Shown: positions 54,649 to 63,746 of the stretch, piece by piece
How the letters are laid out: the number at the start of each line of letters is the position of its first letter
Numbering within the stretch: the first letter of the stretch is position 1
NCBI RefSeq assembly: GCF_030433895.1
Contig: NZ_JARUXE010000009.1
Span: forward strand, 1-64,000
Length of the DNA stretch: 64,000 nt
Source: Arthrobacter sp. PsM3
Lineage (GTDB): Bacteria; Actinomycetota; Actinomycetes; Actinomycetales; Micrococcaceae
Reading direction: 5' to 3'
Notes under the pieces: generated by a model
What the model was told of the DNA's origin: nothing
Seen by the model: the letters and a program-made list of their open reading frames with translations, nothing else
Databases searched by the model: none
Program-made: the position numbers and the translations under genes

Positions 54649-55212
54649 CTACCAGGCCAGCTGTCCGGTGCCAAGCTGGGCCTGGAGGTTGCGGATCCAG
54701 CCGGTCTCGGCGCGCAGCATGGCCTGCTGGTACTCCATGTCGATCCAGTACTTGCGTTCGACGCCCTTCGTCCGGACCCGCTCCTGCGCGGCGGCGAGGA
54801 AGTCCAGCTGCTCCGCCAGGCCCTTGAGGCGGCCCTCGAGCAGGTCAATCACGACGCCGGCCGGCAGGTTGTACGCTTCCGAGACGGCCAGCGGGAACGA
54901 GGGGTACTCGTTGGCGGGGACGGACAGCATGTCCTGAAGCCTCTGGGTCAGGGCTTCCCGGCCCGCCCCGGAGATCTCATAAGTGGTGCGTTCGGGACGG
55001 TTGCCCTCACGGTCCGTGCCGGTGGCGGAGACCAGCCCCTGCTCCTCGAGCCGTCCGACCGCGTGATACAGCGTTCCCGGCCGGACCTTCACGAGCCGGT
55101 CCTCATGCCGGGCCATCAGCAGCTGGTACATCTCGTACGGATGCATGGGCTCTTCCACCAACAGGGAAAGTGCGGCGACCCCCAGCGGTGTCAGGGGTGC
55201 GGTTCGGGCCAT
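54649..55212 (-). CDS. PadR-family transcriptional repressor
   Basis: The N-terminal winged helix (MARTAPLTPLGVAALSLLVE, then YEMYQLL and GTLYHAVGRLEEQGLV) is PadR-type, followed by a C-terminal dimerisation helix region. The 187-residue start at 55212 fits the family; the open frame reaches nine residues further up. It precedes the MFS efflux gene on the same strand and likely represses both. Confidence 0.9.
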   Translation of the reverse strand: MARTAPLTPLGVAALSLLVEEPMHPYEMYQLLMARHEDRLVKVRPGTLYHAVGRLEEQGLVSATGTDREGNRPERTTYEISGAGREALTQRLQDMLSVPANEYPSFPLAVSEAYNLPAGVVIDLLEGRLKGLAEQLDFLAAAQERVRTKGVERKYWIDMEYQQAMLRAETGWIRNLQAQLGTGQLAW

Positions 55213-55277
55213 GGTGCGTTGTCCTTCACGCGGTGTCACTCAATGCGGCCGGAAGCCGCGGCAGTTATTCCACTAGA

Positions 55278-55306
55278 ACTATTCCATATGGAGTATTAGG
55301 GCGCAA
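55278..55306 (-). promoter_or_regulatory. PadR-MFS promoter with overlapping operator
   Basis: On the minus strand TTGCGC (55301-55306) and AATAGT (55278-55283) are 17 bases apart. The perfect palindrome TCCATATGGA lies at 55283-55292, inside the spacer, and a TATTCCA half-site recurs at 55266-55272 and 55280-55286. This placement fits autorepression by PadR. Confidence 0.55.
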
Positions 55307-55331
55307 GACACCGCGGCACCGCGGCGGCGCC

Positions 55332-55730
55332 TCAGCCCAGCAGGGCCAGGATGTCTTTACGTTCGAACATCTGTGCCGCTGCCCGGGCGGAGGGCGTCCC
55401 GGCGTCGGGGTCCGCGCCGGCCTCGACCAGCAGCTGCGCTACGTCTGTGTAGCCCTTGAAAACGGCCCCCGCCAGCGGCGTCTGCCCGCGGTCGTTGGCG
55501 GAATTGGCCTCTCCGCCGTGCGCCAGGAGCAGCCGGACGGTGCCGGCGTGGCCGTGGTAGGCCGCGAGCATCAGCAGGGAATCGCCGGCCGCGTTGGTCA
55601 TGGTCGCCGGGGCGCCGGCGGACAGATAGCGCTCGAGCAGCGTGTTGTCCCCTGCACGGGCCGCGTCGAAGAGGGCATGGGCCAGGGCCAGGGTTTCCTC
55701 GTCGGGGGCGCCGGAAGTATCGCCGCTCAT
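55332..55730 (-). CDS. Ankyrin-repeat protein
   Basis: A 132-residue protein with about three ankyrin repeats, for example AGDSLLMLAAYHGHAGTVRL and RGQTPLAGAVFKGYTDVAQ. No signal peptide or other domain. The start overlaps the ygfZ stop by 4 bases, so both are translated from one mRNA. Binding partner unknown. Confidence 0.85.
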   Translation of the reverse strand: MSGDTSGAPDEETLALAHALFDAARAGDNTLLERYLSAGAPATMTNAAGDSLLMLAAYHGHAGTVRLLLAHGGEANSANDRGQTPLAGAVFKGYTDVAQLLVEAGADPDAGTPSARAAAQMFERKDILALLG

Positions 55731-56809
55731 CGTGTGCCCCGCAGGAAGCCTGTCTGGCGGCCCACGACCTGGCCGGCATCGGGAGCCACGATGACTTCCT
55801 GCGCCGCGGTGTAGGGCTCGTCGCCGTCCAGTACGGTCAGTACTTCCTCCGGCGGGACGGAACGCTTGACCACCGCCAGGGCCACCGGCCCCATTTCGTA
55901 GTGCTGCGCCACGGACGTCACGGTGCCCACCTTGCGATCACCGGACCGGACTTCACTGCCGACCGCAGGCATGGTGTGCTGCGAGCCGTCGAGCTGCAGG
56001 AACACCAGCCGGCGTGGCGGGTGGCCCAGGTTGTGGACTCGGGCCACGGTTTCCTGGCCTTTGTAGCAGCCCTTGTTCAGGTGCACGGCGGTGCGGAGGA
56101 GGTCCAGTTCGTGCGGGATGGTCCTGTCGTCGGTTTCGGCGCCCCAGCGGGGCCGCCACGCCGCGATCCGCAGCGCCTCGGCCGCCCAGACGCCGGCGAG
56201 CGGGCGGTCGCCCACCGTGGCTTCCAGCCCGGCGGCCGGTACGAGGTATTCGAACCAGGGCCGTTCCAGCCCGGGGTGGGCGTCCTCCCCCACCACAGCG
56301 TAGGAGTAGCCGCCGGCGCCGACATGCGGCCAGGGGTCTTCCCACACCAGCAGGCCGGACCATTCCGGCACCTTCCGGGTGGTTCCCAGCACGGCCCAGT
56401 CCGCCGACACGTCGGTAATCTCGACGCGCAGCATGAACTTCATCTTGTTCAGCCACTCGGCCAGCGGGCCGGCTTCGGCTGACTCCACGATCAGCCAGGT
56501 CGTCGCGCCGTCGTCCACCACCCGCGCGTCGAATTCGATCCGGCCCTGCACGCTGAGCAGCAGCAGCTCGCTGGACTGGCCGGCCGCCAGGTTGGTGAGC
56601 TGCTGGGAGGACAGGGTGTTGAGCCAGCTCAGCCGGTCCGGCCCGGCAACGGTGACGACACCGCGGTGGGACAGGTCGACGACGGCGGTGCCGGCGGCCA
56701 GCGCGCGCTGTTCGCGCAGCGGTTCGCCGTAGTGGGAGGCGACGCCGGCGTCCGCGCCGCCGGCCTCGACGGCGCCGGGGCGCGCCAGCAGGGGGCTCTT
56801 GTTAGTCAT
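55727..56809 (-). CDS. ygfZ: YgfZ/GcvT-fold folate-binding protein
   Basis: YgfZ proteins use tetrahydrofolate in maturation or repair of some iron-sulfur enzymes. The 360-residue chain has the GcvT-like barrel and the signature cysteine motif KGCYKGQE (in LNKGCYKGQETVARV). The C-terminal barrel follows. It is followed by an overlapping ankyrin gene. There is a weak ribosome binding site before the ATG. Confidence 0.9.
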   Translation of the reverse strand: MTNKSPLLARPGAVEAGGADAGVASHYGEPLREQRALAAGTAVVDLSHRGVVTVAGPDRLSWLNTLSSQQLTNLAAGQSSELLLLSVQGRIEFDARVVDDGATTWLIVESAEAGPLAEWLNKMKFMLRVEITDVSADWAVLGTTRKVPEWSGLLVWEDPWPHVGAGGYSYAVVGEDAHPGLERPWFEYLVPAAGLEATVGDRPLAGVWAAEALRIAAWRPRWGAETDDRTIPHELDLLRTAVHLNKGCYKGQETVARVHNLGHPPRRLVFLQLDGSQHTMPAVGSEVRSGDRKVGTVTSVAQHYEMGPVALAVVKRSVPPEEVLTVLDGDEPYTAAQEVIVAPDAGQVVGRQTGFLRGTR

Positions 56810-56831
56810 ATGTAGTAGAAGTCCTTAGGGC

Positions 56832-57566
56832 TTAGCGGTATTCCGGATTTTCGAAGTCAAACCTGGTCCCGGCTTTCCAGGCCTCTGGCAGGTTTCCGTA
56901 GGCGGGAATGCCGCCGGAGTCCTTCAGCATCCGGGCCAGGTGCAGCAGGTTCCAGGTCATGAAGGTGGTGTTGCGGTTGGTGAAGTCACTTTCCGGACCG
57001 CCGGAGCCTGCATCGAGATAGCTCGGGCCCGGCCCCACGGCGCCGATCCAGCCGGCGTCGGCCTGCGGGGGGATGGTGAAGCCAATGTGCTGGAGGCTGT
57101 AGAGGACGTTCATGGCGCAGTGCTTGATCCCGTCCTCATTGCCGGTGATCAGACAGCCGCCCGCTTTGGGGTAGAACGCCCACTGTCCCTTGCCGTTGAG
57201 CTCGCCGGAGTGCGCATAAAGGCGTTCGATAAGTTTCTTGGTCTGCGAGGAGTTGTCGCCCAGCCAGATCGGTCCGGCCACGACGACGATGTCGGCGTCC
57301 CGGACGGACGGATAGAGCTCCGGCCATTCATCGGTCTGCCAGCCGTGCTCGCGCATGTCCGGATAGACGCCGCTGGCGATGTCGTGGTCCACCGTCCGGA
57401 TGACCCGCGTGCTCACGCCGTGTTTTTCCATGATCCGGCGGCTGACCTCGATCAGGCCCTGGGTGTGCGAGGTCTCCGGGGACTTCTTGAGGGTGCCGTT
57501 GAAGTACACGGCCTTGAGGTCGCTGTAATCGGCAGGCATGTTGGGCATTGCAGCTGTGGCATTCAC
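56832..57566 (-). CDS. Flavodoxin-fold NAD(P)H-dependent reductase
   Basis: The 244-residue product has a flavodoxin-like fold with the LKAVYFNGTLKKSPETSHTQ phosphate-binding region near the N-terminus and VVAGPIWLGDNSSQTKKLIE near the middle, typical of FMN-reductase/flavodoxin-2 proteins. The start is GTG at 57566, chosen for the AGGGAG site seven bases before; the frame extends to a TTG at 57596. It may reduce quinones or FMN; substrate unknown. Confidence 0.82.
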   Translation of the reverse strand: MNATAAMPNMPADYSDLKAVYFNGTLKKSPETSHTQGLIEVSRRIMEKHGVSTRVIRTVDHDIASGVYPDMREHGWQTDEWPELYPSVRDADIVVVAGPIWLGDNSSQTKKLIERLYAHSGELNGKGQWAFYPKAGGCLITGNEDGIKHCAMNVLYSLQHIGFTIPPQADAGWIGAVGPGPSYLDAGSGGPESDFTNRNTTFMTWNLLHLARMLKDSGGIPAYGNLPEAWKAGTRFDFENPEYR

Positions 57567-57656
57567 TTTGGTGCTCCCTGCGGTCGCTACGGACAACGGA
57601 AAAACAGTGAGACCTCTGGATCAAGCTGCGTTCGACGGCGCTCGGGGCGCCGATGG

Positions 57657-58271
57657 TCAGCTGGCCTTGTGAAGGATGGCGGACGCGTGGGCTGCCAGGC
57701 CGCTGCCCCCCGCGGGACCCTTGCCGGTTGCCACGTCCCAGCGCCAGAGCAGATTGCCGTCCACGAGTCCGAAGATCCTGGTGGCGGCGGTGTACTCCTT
57801 GGAGTGGCTGCCGCGCATCACCATGTCGGTGCTGAGCTGGATCTGCGGGCCCTTAATCTGGCCGTAGTACAGCTCGGAGATCCCGCCGGGGTGGGAGATC
57901 GACACGGAGATGTCGAAGCCTCCATCTTTGTTACGCATGGCTTCGACCTCGTCGGCGCTCTTGAGCACGGGAACGATGTCGGCAGGGATCAGTCCCGGGC
58001 CGCCGTCTTCCTCGCGCTGCTTGCGCTCCAGGGCCCAGAAACCGGTTTCGACCGTCAACGGACGCAGCCTGGTGCCGTCGTCGTCGGTCAGCCAGCTTTC
58101 GGCACGGTACTGCAGGTACGGCAGGCCGTTGTGCGTGAAGGAGACGTGTTGCAGGAAGTGCTCGGAATCCTCTTCCCCGGCCCCCAGCCGGCCCCGGCCC
58201 TCCCACTCACCAATGAGCCAGGACAGCGGAACGATTTCGGGTGTCAGATCTGTCGGTATTTCAATCGGCAC
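57657..58271 (-). CDS. FABP-family heme-binding protein (nitrobindin-like)
   Basis: Nitrobindins bind heme in a beta-barrel and handle nitric oxide or peroxynitrite. The 204-residue product has the GEWEGRGRLG motif near the N-terminus, typical of the family, and the C-terminal GSHSKEYTAATRIFGLVDGN. The start is GTG at 58271 with an AGAGGTAG site upstream. The next gene upstream is a 37-residue microprotein. Confidence 0.85.
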   Translation of the reverse strand: MPIEIPTDLTPEIVPLSWLIGEWEGRGRLGAGEEDSEHFLQHVSFTHNGLPYLQYRAESWLTDDDGTRLRPLTVETGFWALERKQREEDGGPGLIPADIVPVLKSADEVEAMRNKDGGFDISVSISHPGGISELYYGQIKGPQIQLSTDMVMRGSHSKEYTAATRIFGLVDGNLLWRWDVATGKGPAGGSGLAAHASAILHKAS

Positions 58272-58316
58272 AGCAGCTACCTCTGGAAACGAAGACGACT
58301 ATTAATTTCTGGCTGT

Positions 58317-58430
58317 TTACTTCTGGCCTTTGAAAAGGCGGTAGACAACAAAGCCGGCGAACCACGCCATGGCCAGGCTGGCAACGCCGAGCAGAACAAG
58401 GAAGAAGATTTCAAATGCAAGTACGGACAT
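58317..58430 (-). CDS. 37-residue single-pass membrane microprotein
   Basis: A short open frame reads MSVLAFEIFFLVLLGVASLA, continues with MAWFAGFVVYRL, and ends FKGQK. An AGGATGG ribosome binding site lies before the ATG. It has one membrane segment (about residues 8-30) and a basic tail. It lies 45 bases before the nitrobindin-like gene on the same strand and 17 bases after the membrane-protein gene upstream. I do not recognise the family. Confidence 0.65.
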   Translation of the reverse strand: MSVLAFEIFFLVLLGVASLAMAWFAGFVVYRLFKGQK

Positions 58431-58447
58431 GATGCCATCCTAGCGCT

Positions 58448-59182
58448 TTAGTAGATGAGTAGTTTGTCTATGAAGTAAGCCAGCGAACCGATGGCGGCGA
58501 CCGGCGCGAGCCCTATTCCGAGGGCTGCCGCAAAGCTTAGCGATTCACCGCGGATGATCACCAACCGGCGGAAACTCACCAGCACCGCCCCCACCACCAC
58601 CCCGACGATCGCGGCCGGCAGCACGGCGATGTCGGAGAAGACCAGGCCGGCGAGTGGTCCTGCCAGGCCCGCGCCGATGACGCCCAGCGGCGCCACGATC
58701 CGGTCCGGCCAGCGGATCAGGCCCGCCAGCAGGGCGATCGAGGCGCTGATCGCCGCGACCAGGAGCATCTCATGCACGCCGTTGAAACGCGAGCAAGCGA
58801 TCCAGCCCGCGCCCAGGCAGGAGAGCATGACCCCGGCAGAGGAACCGAGGGTGGACTCCAGGCGCTGCGCCTGCCCCGTGCCGCGGATCAACTGCATCAC
58901 GAAGATCGCCATTACGCCCGCCGCCATGAACGACGGCGTCCAGTCCAGGAAACCCGGGGCCGGAAGATAAGTGGCGGCAATGGCGGCGCCGACACCGGGC
59001 AGGGCGATCAGGGCGCCAAGGGTCTTCCGGGCCGGGATGCCCAGGAAATGCGGCCAGCCGATGCCGACGCCGGCCGCGGTCAGCACTCCCACGGCCAGAA
59101 GAGCCTCCGGCGAGAGATAGGACGCGCCGACAATCGCGGCGAGTCCGGTCAGGCCGATAATGCCGATGATCCAGGACTTCAC
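58448..59182 (-). CDS. Polytopic membrane protein of unknown function
   Basis: The 244-residue product has about eight membrane segments and no clear motif. It has a GTG start at 59182. A promoter with TATAAC as -10 (59207-59212, minus) lies just upstream, giving a leader of about 20 bases. It is divergent from glnR. I do not recognise the family. Confidence 0.75.
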   Translation of the reverse strand: MKSWIIGIIGLTGLAAIVGASYLSPEALLAVGVLTAAGVGIGWPHFLGIPARKTLGALIALPGVGAAIAATYLPAPGFLDWTPSFMAAGVMAIFVMQLIRGTGQAQRLESTLGSSAGVMLSCLGAGWIACSRFNGVHEMLLVAAISASIALLAGLIRWPDRIVAPLGVIGAGLAGPLAGLVFSDIAVLPAAIVGVVVGAVLVSFRRLVIIRGESLSFAAALGIGLAPVAAIGSLAYFIDKLLIY

Positions 59183-59206
59183 CGTTCACCCGGCATCTGT
59201 TTAGCC

Positions 59207-59235
59207 GTTATACGTGTTCCGGTCACCGTTGTACC
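59207..59235 (-). promoter_or_regulatory. Promoter for the 58448-59182 membrane protein
   Basis: On the minus strand a -10 TATAAC (59207-59212) has a 17-base spacer to GGTACA, which is a weak -35. The transcription start is about 20 bases before the GTG. Confidence 0.45.
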
Positions 59236-59381
59236 TTCGCTCACTGCGGACCCCACTTCGACCTGATCTTTCGTCAGGGGGCTGCGGCCCCGACGGATCA
59301 ATCCTGCCCTATGTGACCGTTTTGTGTCGCAAAAGAAACGGCCGGGGGTGACGGAACCGTGTCCGGGAGGGGGCATTTGGG

Positions 59382-59387
59382 TATACT
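59382..59387 (+). promoter_or_regulatory. glnR promoter -10 element
   Basis: TATACT stands 52 bases before the glnR start codon. No good -35 is seen at 16-18 bases. The GGAGGAAAC ribosome binding site precedes the ATG. Confidence 0.4.
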
Positions 59388-59438
59388 CAAAGTCAGCTAC
59401 AGACGCCCAACGATGCGCGGACACCCCTTGGAGGAAAC

Positions 59439-60137
59439 ATGTCGCACATCCTGCTACTGACGAACAGCACCGGCTCATCGGTGGACGTCCTGCCTGCTCT
59501 GGAATTGCTGAACCACCGGGTCCATATTCTCCCGGCCGAGCCGACTGCGCTACTGGAGACCGACCCCTGCGACATCGTCCTGCTGGACGCCCGCAAAGAC
59601 CTCGTGGGGGCCCGCTCCCTGACCCAACTGCTCAAGGCCACCGGTCTGAGCGCCCCCCTGATGCTCATCCTGACTGAGGGCGGCATGGCCGCCGTGTCCT
59701 CGGCGTGGGCCGTCGACGACATCCTGCTCGAGTCCGCCGGGCCGGCCGAGGTCGAAGCCCGGATCCGGCTGGGCGTCGCGCGGGCCGTGACTGAACAGGA
59801 CGATGCCCCGACCGAGATCCGGGCCGCCGGCGTCGTTATTGACGAGGCCAGCTACACTGCCCGGGTCAATGGGGCACCGCTGAACTTGACCTTCAAGGAA
59901 TTTGAACTGCTCAAGTACCTGGCGCAGCACCCCGGCAGGGTGTTCACCCGCCAGCAGCTGCTGACCGAGGTTTGGGGCTACGACTATTACGGGGGCACCC
60001 GCACCGTGGACGTCCACGTCCGGCGGCTGCGGGCCAAGCTGGGCGCCGACCACGAGAACCTGATCAGCACCGTCCGCAACGTGGGCTACCGCCTGACGCT
60101 GGTCCGGCACCCCGAGGAAGAGCTCACCGAAGCCTGA
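59439..60137 (+). CDS. glnR: GlnR-type orphan response regulator
   Basis: Actinobacterial GlnR controls nitrogen-assimilation genes such as glnA and amtB. The 232-residue product has an OmpR-type winged helix from about residue 130 ([20 protein letters not shown], then [20 protein letters not shown]). Its receiver lacks the usual acidic pair after the first strand ([17 protein letters not shown]) but keeps the phospho-site equivalent D50. No kinase gene is next to it. The gene order glnR-mshD matches that of mycobacteria (Rv0818-Rv0819). Confidence 0.88.
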   Translation: MSHILLLTNSTGSSVDVLPALELLNHRVHILPAEPTALLETDPCDIVLLDARKDLVGARSLTQLLKATGLSAPLMLILTEGGMAAVSSAWAVDDILLESAGPAEVEARIRLGVARAVTEQDDAPTEIRAAGVVIDEASYTARVNGAPLNLTFKEFELLKYLAQHPGRVFTRQQLLTEVWGYDYYGGTRTVDVHVRRLRAKLGADHENLISTVRNVGYRLTLVRHPEEELTEA

Positions 60138-60164
60138 ACGTAACGGGTTCCGGCCACAGAACAA

Positions 60165-60200
60165 AGAAAAGCCCCGGACCTTGGTCCGGGGCTTTTCTGC
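60165..60200 (+). terminator. Terminator after glnR
   Basis: Arms of 14 bases (60167-60180 and 60183-60196, AAAAGCCCCGGACC and its complement) form a strong stem that ends in a T run. It separates glnR from mshD. Confidence 0.9.
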
Positions 60201-60384
60201 TTCAGTGGAGGACATACGGGTCGAACGTATCGAGGCCACCCCAGTGGTGGATCCCCCTCGCACCCGGACGGCCGCTCCAGAAACAGGCTCTGGACGAACA
60301 GCCGGATGAGTTAACGACTATACGGAACAGTTCCGGAAACGACAAAATCGGCCCCGCCCCCACCGCACCGTATAGCCTTGCACC

Positions 60385-61356
60385 ATGAGTCCTGCGCAAC
60401 CTGAAAACTGGCCCGTGCTCGTCGCCAAGGGAGCCGCGGATGAGCAGCTCCTGAAGGACGTCCTGGCCCTCGCGGCCGACGCGGAGGAATCCGATGGCAA
60501 CCCGCCGCTGTCCGAACAGACGCTCGTCACGCTGCGCGCCGCCGACGCCGGTGAGCATTCGGTGCTGACCCTCGCCCTGTACAGCCCCAACGACAAATCC
60601 GACCCGGCGACAGCGCAGGACCTGGCCGGGGTCGCCGTCGTCATCGGGGACCCGGACGGCACAGGAGTGCTGGAAATCGCCGTCCACCCGAGCTACCGAA
60701 ACCAGGGCGTGGCGGACCGGCTCGTCGGCGAGCTCAAGAACACCCGCGGCTTCACCGGCCTGAAAGCCTGGTCCCACGGCAACCACGAAGCCGCGGCCGA
60801 CCTCGCCGCACGCTACGGCTACGGCCCCGTCCGCGAGTTGTGGAAGATGCGGCTCACCGGCGCGGCAGCGGAACTGCCCGACGTCCCCCTGCCCGACGGG
60901 GTGACACTGCGCGATTTCGTTCCCGGCCGGGATGAGGATCCCTGGCTCGCCGCCAACCGGGCCGCGTTCGCGCACCACGCCGAGCAGGGAAACATGACCC
61001 GCGCCGACCTGGACGCCAGAATGGCCGAACCGTGGTTCGATCCCGCCGGTTTCCTGCTGGCCGTCGATGCCGCGGACCGGATCCTCGGCTACCACTGGAC
61101 CAAGGTGCACCCCCGGCACGGAGACCACCCGGCCATCGGCGAGGTGTACGTGGTCGGCGTCACACCCGGGGCCCAGGGCAGCGGGCTGGGCAAGGCGCTG
61201 ACCGTCGCCGGCGTCCGGCACCTCCAGCACCAGGGGCTGCACGCCGTCATGCTCTACGTCGATGCGGACAACATCCCGGCCGTTTCGCTGTACCGCCGGC
61301 TCGGCTTCACCCGCTGGGACGTCGACGTCATGTACGCCCCGCTGGAAGGGCGTTAA
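60385..61356 (+). CDS. mshD: Mycothiol synthase
   Basis: MshD acetylates Cys-GlcN-Ins, the last step of mycothiol synthesis, the main actinobacterial thiol. The 323-residue chain has two GNAT domains: VLEIAVHPSYRNQGVADRLV in the first and VYVVGVTPGAQGSGLGKALT in the second, the catalytically active one in characterised MshD. TATAGC at 60370-60375 is near the ATG, so the mRNA may be nearly leaderless. It neighbours glnR as in mycobacteria. Confidence 0.92.
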   Translation: MSPAQPENWPVLVAKGAADEQLLKDVLALAADAEESDGNPPLSEQTLVTLRAADAGEHSVLTLALYSPNDKSDPATAQDLAGVAVVIGDPDGTGVLEIAVHPSYRNQGVADRLVGELKNTRGFTGLKAWSHGNHEAAADLAARYGYGPVRELWKMRLTGAAAELPDVPLPDGVTLRDFVPGRDEDPWLAANRAAFAHHAEQGNMTRADLDARMAEPWFDPAGFLLAVDAADRILGYHWTKVHPRHGDHPAIGEVYVVGVTPGAQGSGLGKALTVAGVRHLQHQGLHAVMLYVDADNIPAVSLYRRLGFTRWDVDVMYAPLEGR

Positions 61357-61362
61357 TCCACT

Positions 61363-61383
61363 GGGCAGACATCCTGTCTGCGC
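61363..61383. terminator. Hairpin after mshD
   Basis: GCAGACA (61365-61371) pairs with TGTCTGC (61375-61381) around TCC, with flanking G/C pairs. It lies right after the mshD stop and may end that transcript; no T run follows. Confidence 0.5.
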
Positions 61384-61470
61384 CCGGGGAAATCCGGACC
61401 GCCCGAAAGCTGATCGCTGGCTGATTGCTTGTAAGGTTGAAGCTAAATCGCGCCAGCATTAGGAGAGACC

Positions 61471-63735
61471 ATGCAACGGGAATCTGCCCGGACAGCCACG
61501 TCTGAAGCCGCTACATCGGACAAAAAAGTGCGACCCGCGCGTGCCCGGTTTGGCTCCTCCGAAGTGCCCGCCTCGCGGGCCACCCAGGACCGCATCGACA
61601 TTCCTGAATTCGCGCCCAGCCTGGAGCCGGAGGGCGACTTCAGCCCGGACCGCTTCCTGGACCGTGAACTTAGCTGGCTCTCCTTCAACGCCCGCGTGCT
61701 GGAACTGGCCGAAGACCCGGACCTGCACCTGCTGGAACGCGTCAGCTTCCTCTCCATCTTCGCGTCCAACCTGGACGAGTTCTTTATGGTCCGCGTCGCC
61801 GGGCTGAAGCGCCGGATCGCCACCGGCCTGGCCGTCCCCTCCCCTGCCGGGCTCAGCCCGATGCAGGTCCTCGAGCAGATCGGCGAGGAGGCCCACCGGC
61901 TGCAGCAGCGCCATGCCCTCGTCTACGCCGAGCAGATCCGTCCGGCGCTGGCCTATGAGCACATCCATCTCATGCACTGGGACGAACTCGACTCCCAGGC
62001 CAAGGACCAGCTCAGCGCCATGTTCGCCGAGAAGGTCTTCCCGATCCTGACCCCCCTGGCCGTGGACCCGGCCCATCCCTTCCCCTACATCTCGGGACTC
62101 TCACTCAACCTCGCCGTCGTCGTCCGCAATCCGGTCAGCGACAAGGAGCTCTTCGCCCGCCTCAAGGTCCCGGACCAGCTTCCCCGGCTGATCTCGGTTG
62201 ACGGCCCGCGCGCCGGCTCGGTGCCGGGCCGGGTGGCCCGCTTCATCGCCCTCGAGGAAGTCATCGCCGTCCACCTGGACCAGCTCTTTGCCGGGATGGA
62301 GGTGCTGGAGCACCACACCTTCCGGGTCACCCGCAATGAGGACCTCGAGGTCGAGGAGGACGACGCCGAGAACCTGCTGCAGGCCCTGGAAAAGGAACTG
62401 CTGCGCCGCCGTTTCGGGCCGCCGGTCCGGCTGGAAGTCACGAACGACATCAATCCGAACATCCGGGCCCTGCTGATCCGGGAGCTGGGCGTCGAGGAGT
62501 CCGAGGTCTACTCGGTCCCCGCGCCGCTGGACCTCCGGGGCCTCTCGGTCATCGCCGGAATCGACCGGGCGGACCTGCATTACCCCAAGCACGTCCCCCA
62601 CACCTCCCGGTACCTCAACGAATCGGAAACGTCCAAGGCGGCGAACGTCTTTGCGGCCATGCGGCGGCGGGACATCCTGCTGCACCACCCCTATGACTCC
62701 TTCTCGACCTCCGTGCAGGCGTTCCTGGAGCAGGCGGCCTCGGACCCGAAGGTCCAGGCCATCAAGCAGACGCTGTACCGCACGTCGGGCGACTCGCCGA
62801 TCGTCGATGCCCTGATCGATGCCGCCGAAGCCGGCAAGCAGGTCCTGGCCCTCGTGGAGATCAAGGCCCGCTTCGACGAACAGGCCAACATCTCCTGGGC
62901 CCGGAAGCTGGAGCAGGCCGGCGTGCACGTGGTCTACGGAATCGTGGGCCTCAAGACGCACTGCAAACTCTCCCTCGTGGTCCGCCAGGAAGTCGATGGC
63001 CTCCGCCGCTACTGCCACATCGGCACCGGCAACTACCACCCCCGCACGGCCCGCTATTACGAGGATCTGGGCCTGCTCACGGCCAATGAGCAGGTGGGCG
63101 AGGACCTGTCCAAGCTTTTCAACCAGCTGTCCGGCTACGCGCCGAAGTCGACCTTCAAGCGGCTCCTGGTGGCGCCGCGCTCGGTCCGGTCAGGACTCAT
63201 CGACCGGATCGAAACCGAGATCCGGAACGCCCGGGCGGGCCTGACCGCCCGGGTCCAGATCAAGGTCAACTCGATGGTGGACGAAGCGATTATCGATTCC
63301 CTGTACCGGGCCTCGCAGGCCGGTGTGCCGGTGGACATCATCGTCCGCGGCATCTGCTCACTGCGTCCCGGGGTGCCAGGCCTCAGCGAGAACATCACCG
63401 TCCGCTCGGTACTGGGCCGTTTCCTGGAGCACTCCCGCGTCTTCGCTTTCGCCAATGGCGGGGACCCGGTGGTCTACATCGGTTCGGCGGACATGATGCA
63501 CCGTAACCTTGACCGCCGGGTGGAAGCCCTCGTCCAGCTCACCAGCGGGGACGACACCACGTACGTCATGGACCTGCTGCGCCGCTACATGGATCCGGGC
63601 ACCGCCAGCTGGCACCTGGACAGCCAGGCGCAATGGACCCGCCACCACCTTGCCGAAGACGGGCACGAACTCGAGGACATCCAGTCGTGGCTGCTCAATT
63701 CCCGCTCGCGGCAGCGCGCGGCAGGGCTGCGGTAG
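61471..63735 (+). CDS. ppk: Polyphosphate kinase 1
   Basis: PPK1 makes inorganic polyphosphate from ATP and can also run in reverse. The 754-residue chain has the N-terminal domain ([20 protein letters not shown]), the middle head domain, and the C-terminal phospholipase D-like catalytic domains. The autophosphorylated histidine is H497 in KTHCKLSL; a second signature is [18 protein letters not shown]. An AGGAGAG site precedes the ATG. The MutT1-like gene follows. Confidence 0.95.
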   Translation: MQRESARTATSEAATSDKKVRPARARFGSSEVPASRATQDRIDIPEFAPSLEPEGDFSPDRFLDRELSWLSFNARVLELAEDPDLHLLERVSFLSIFASNLDEFFMVRVAGLKRRIATGLAVPSPAGLSPMQVLEQIGEEAHRLQQRHALVYAEQIRPALAYEHIHLMHWDELDSQAKDQLSAMFAEKVFPILTPLAVDPAHPFPYISGLSLNLAVVVRNPVSDKELFARLKVPDQLPRLISVDGPRAGSVPGRVARFIALEEVIAVHLDQLFAGMEVLEHHTFRVTRNEDLEVEEDDAENLLQALEKELLRRRFGPPVRLEVTNDINPNIRALLIRELGVEESEVYSVPAPLDLRGLSVIAGIDRADLHYPKHVPHTSRYLNESETSKAANVFAAMRRRDILLHHPYDSFSTSVQAFLEQAASDPKVQAIKQTLYRTSGDSPIVDALIDAAEAGKQVLALVEIKARFDEQANISWARKLEQAGVHVVYGIVGLKTHCKLSLVVRQEVDGLRRYCHIGTGNYHPRTARYYEDLGLLTANEQVGEDLSKLFNQLSGYAPKSTFKRLLVAPRSVRSGLIDRIETEIRNARAGLTARVQIKVNSMVDEAIIDSLYRASQAGVPVDIIVRGICSLRPGVPGLSENITVRSVLGRFLEHSRVFAFANGGDPVVYIGSADMMHRNLDRRVEALVQLTSGDDTTYVMDLLRRYMDPGTASWHLDSQAQWTRHHLAEDGHELEDIQSWLLNSRSRQRAAGLR

Positions 63736-63746
63736 GGGCTCTGGCG

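Noticed and set aside
60200..60270. Possible tRNA or small RNA after glnR
   Set aside because: It has a GTTCGA-like string but no acceptor or anticodon stem.
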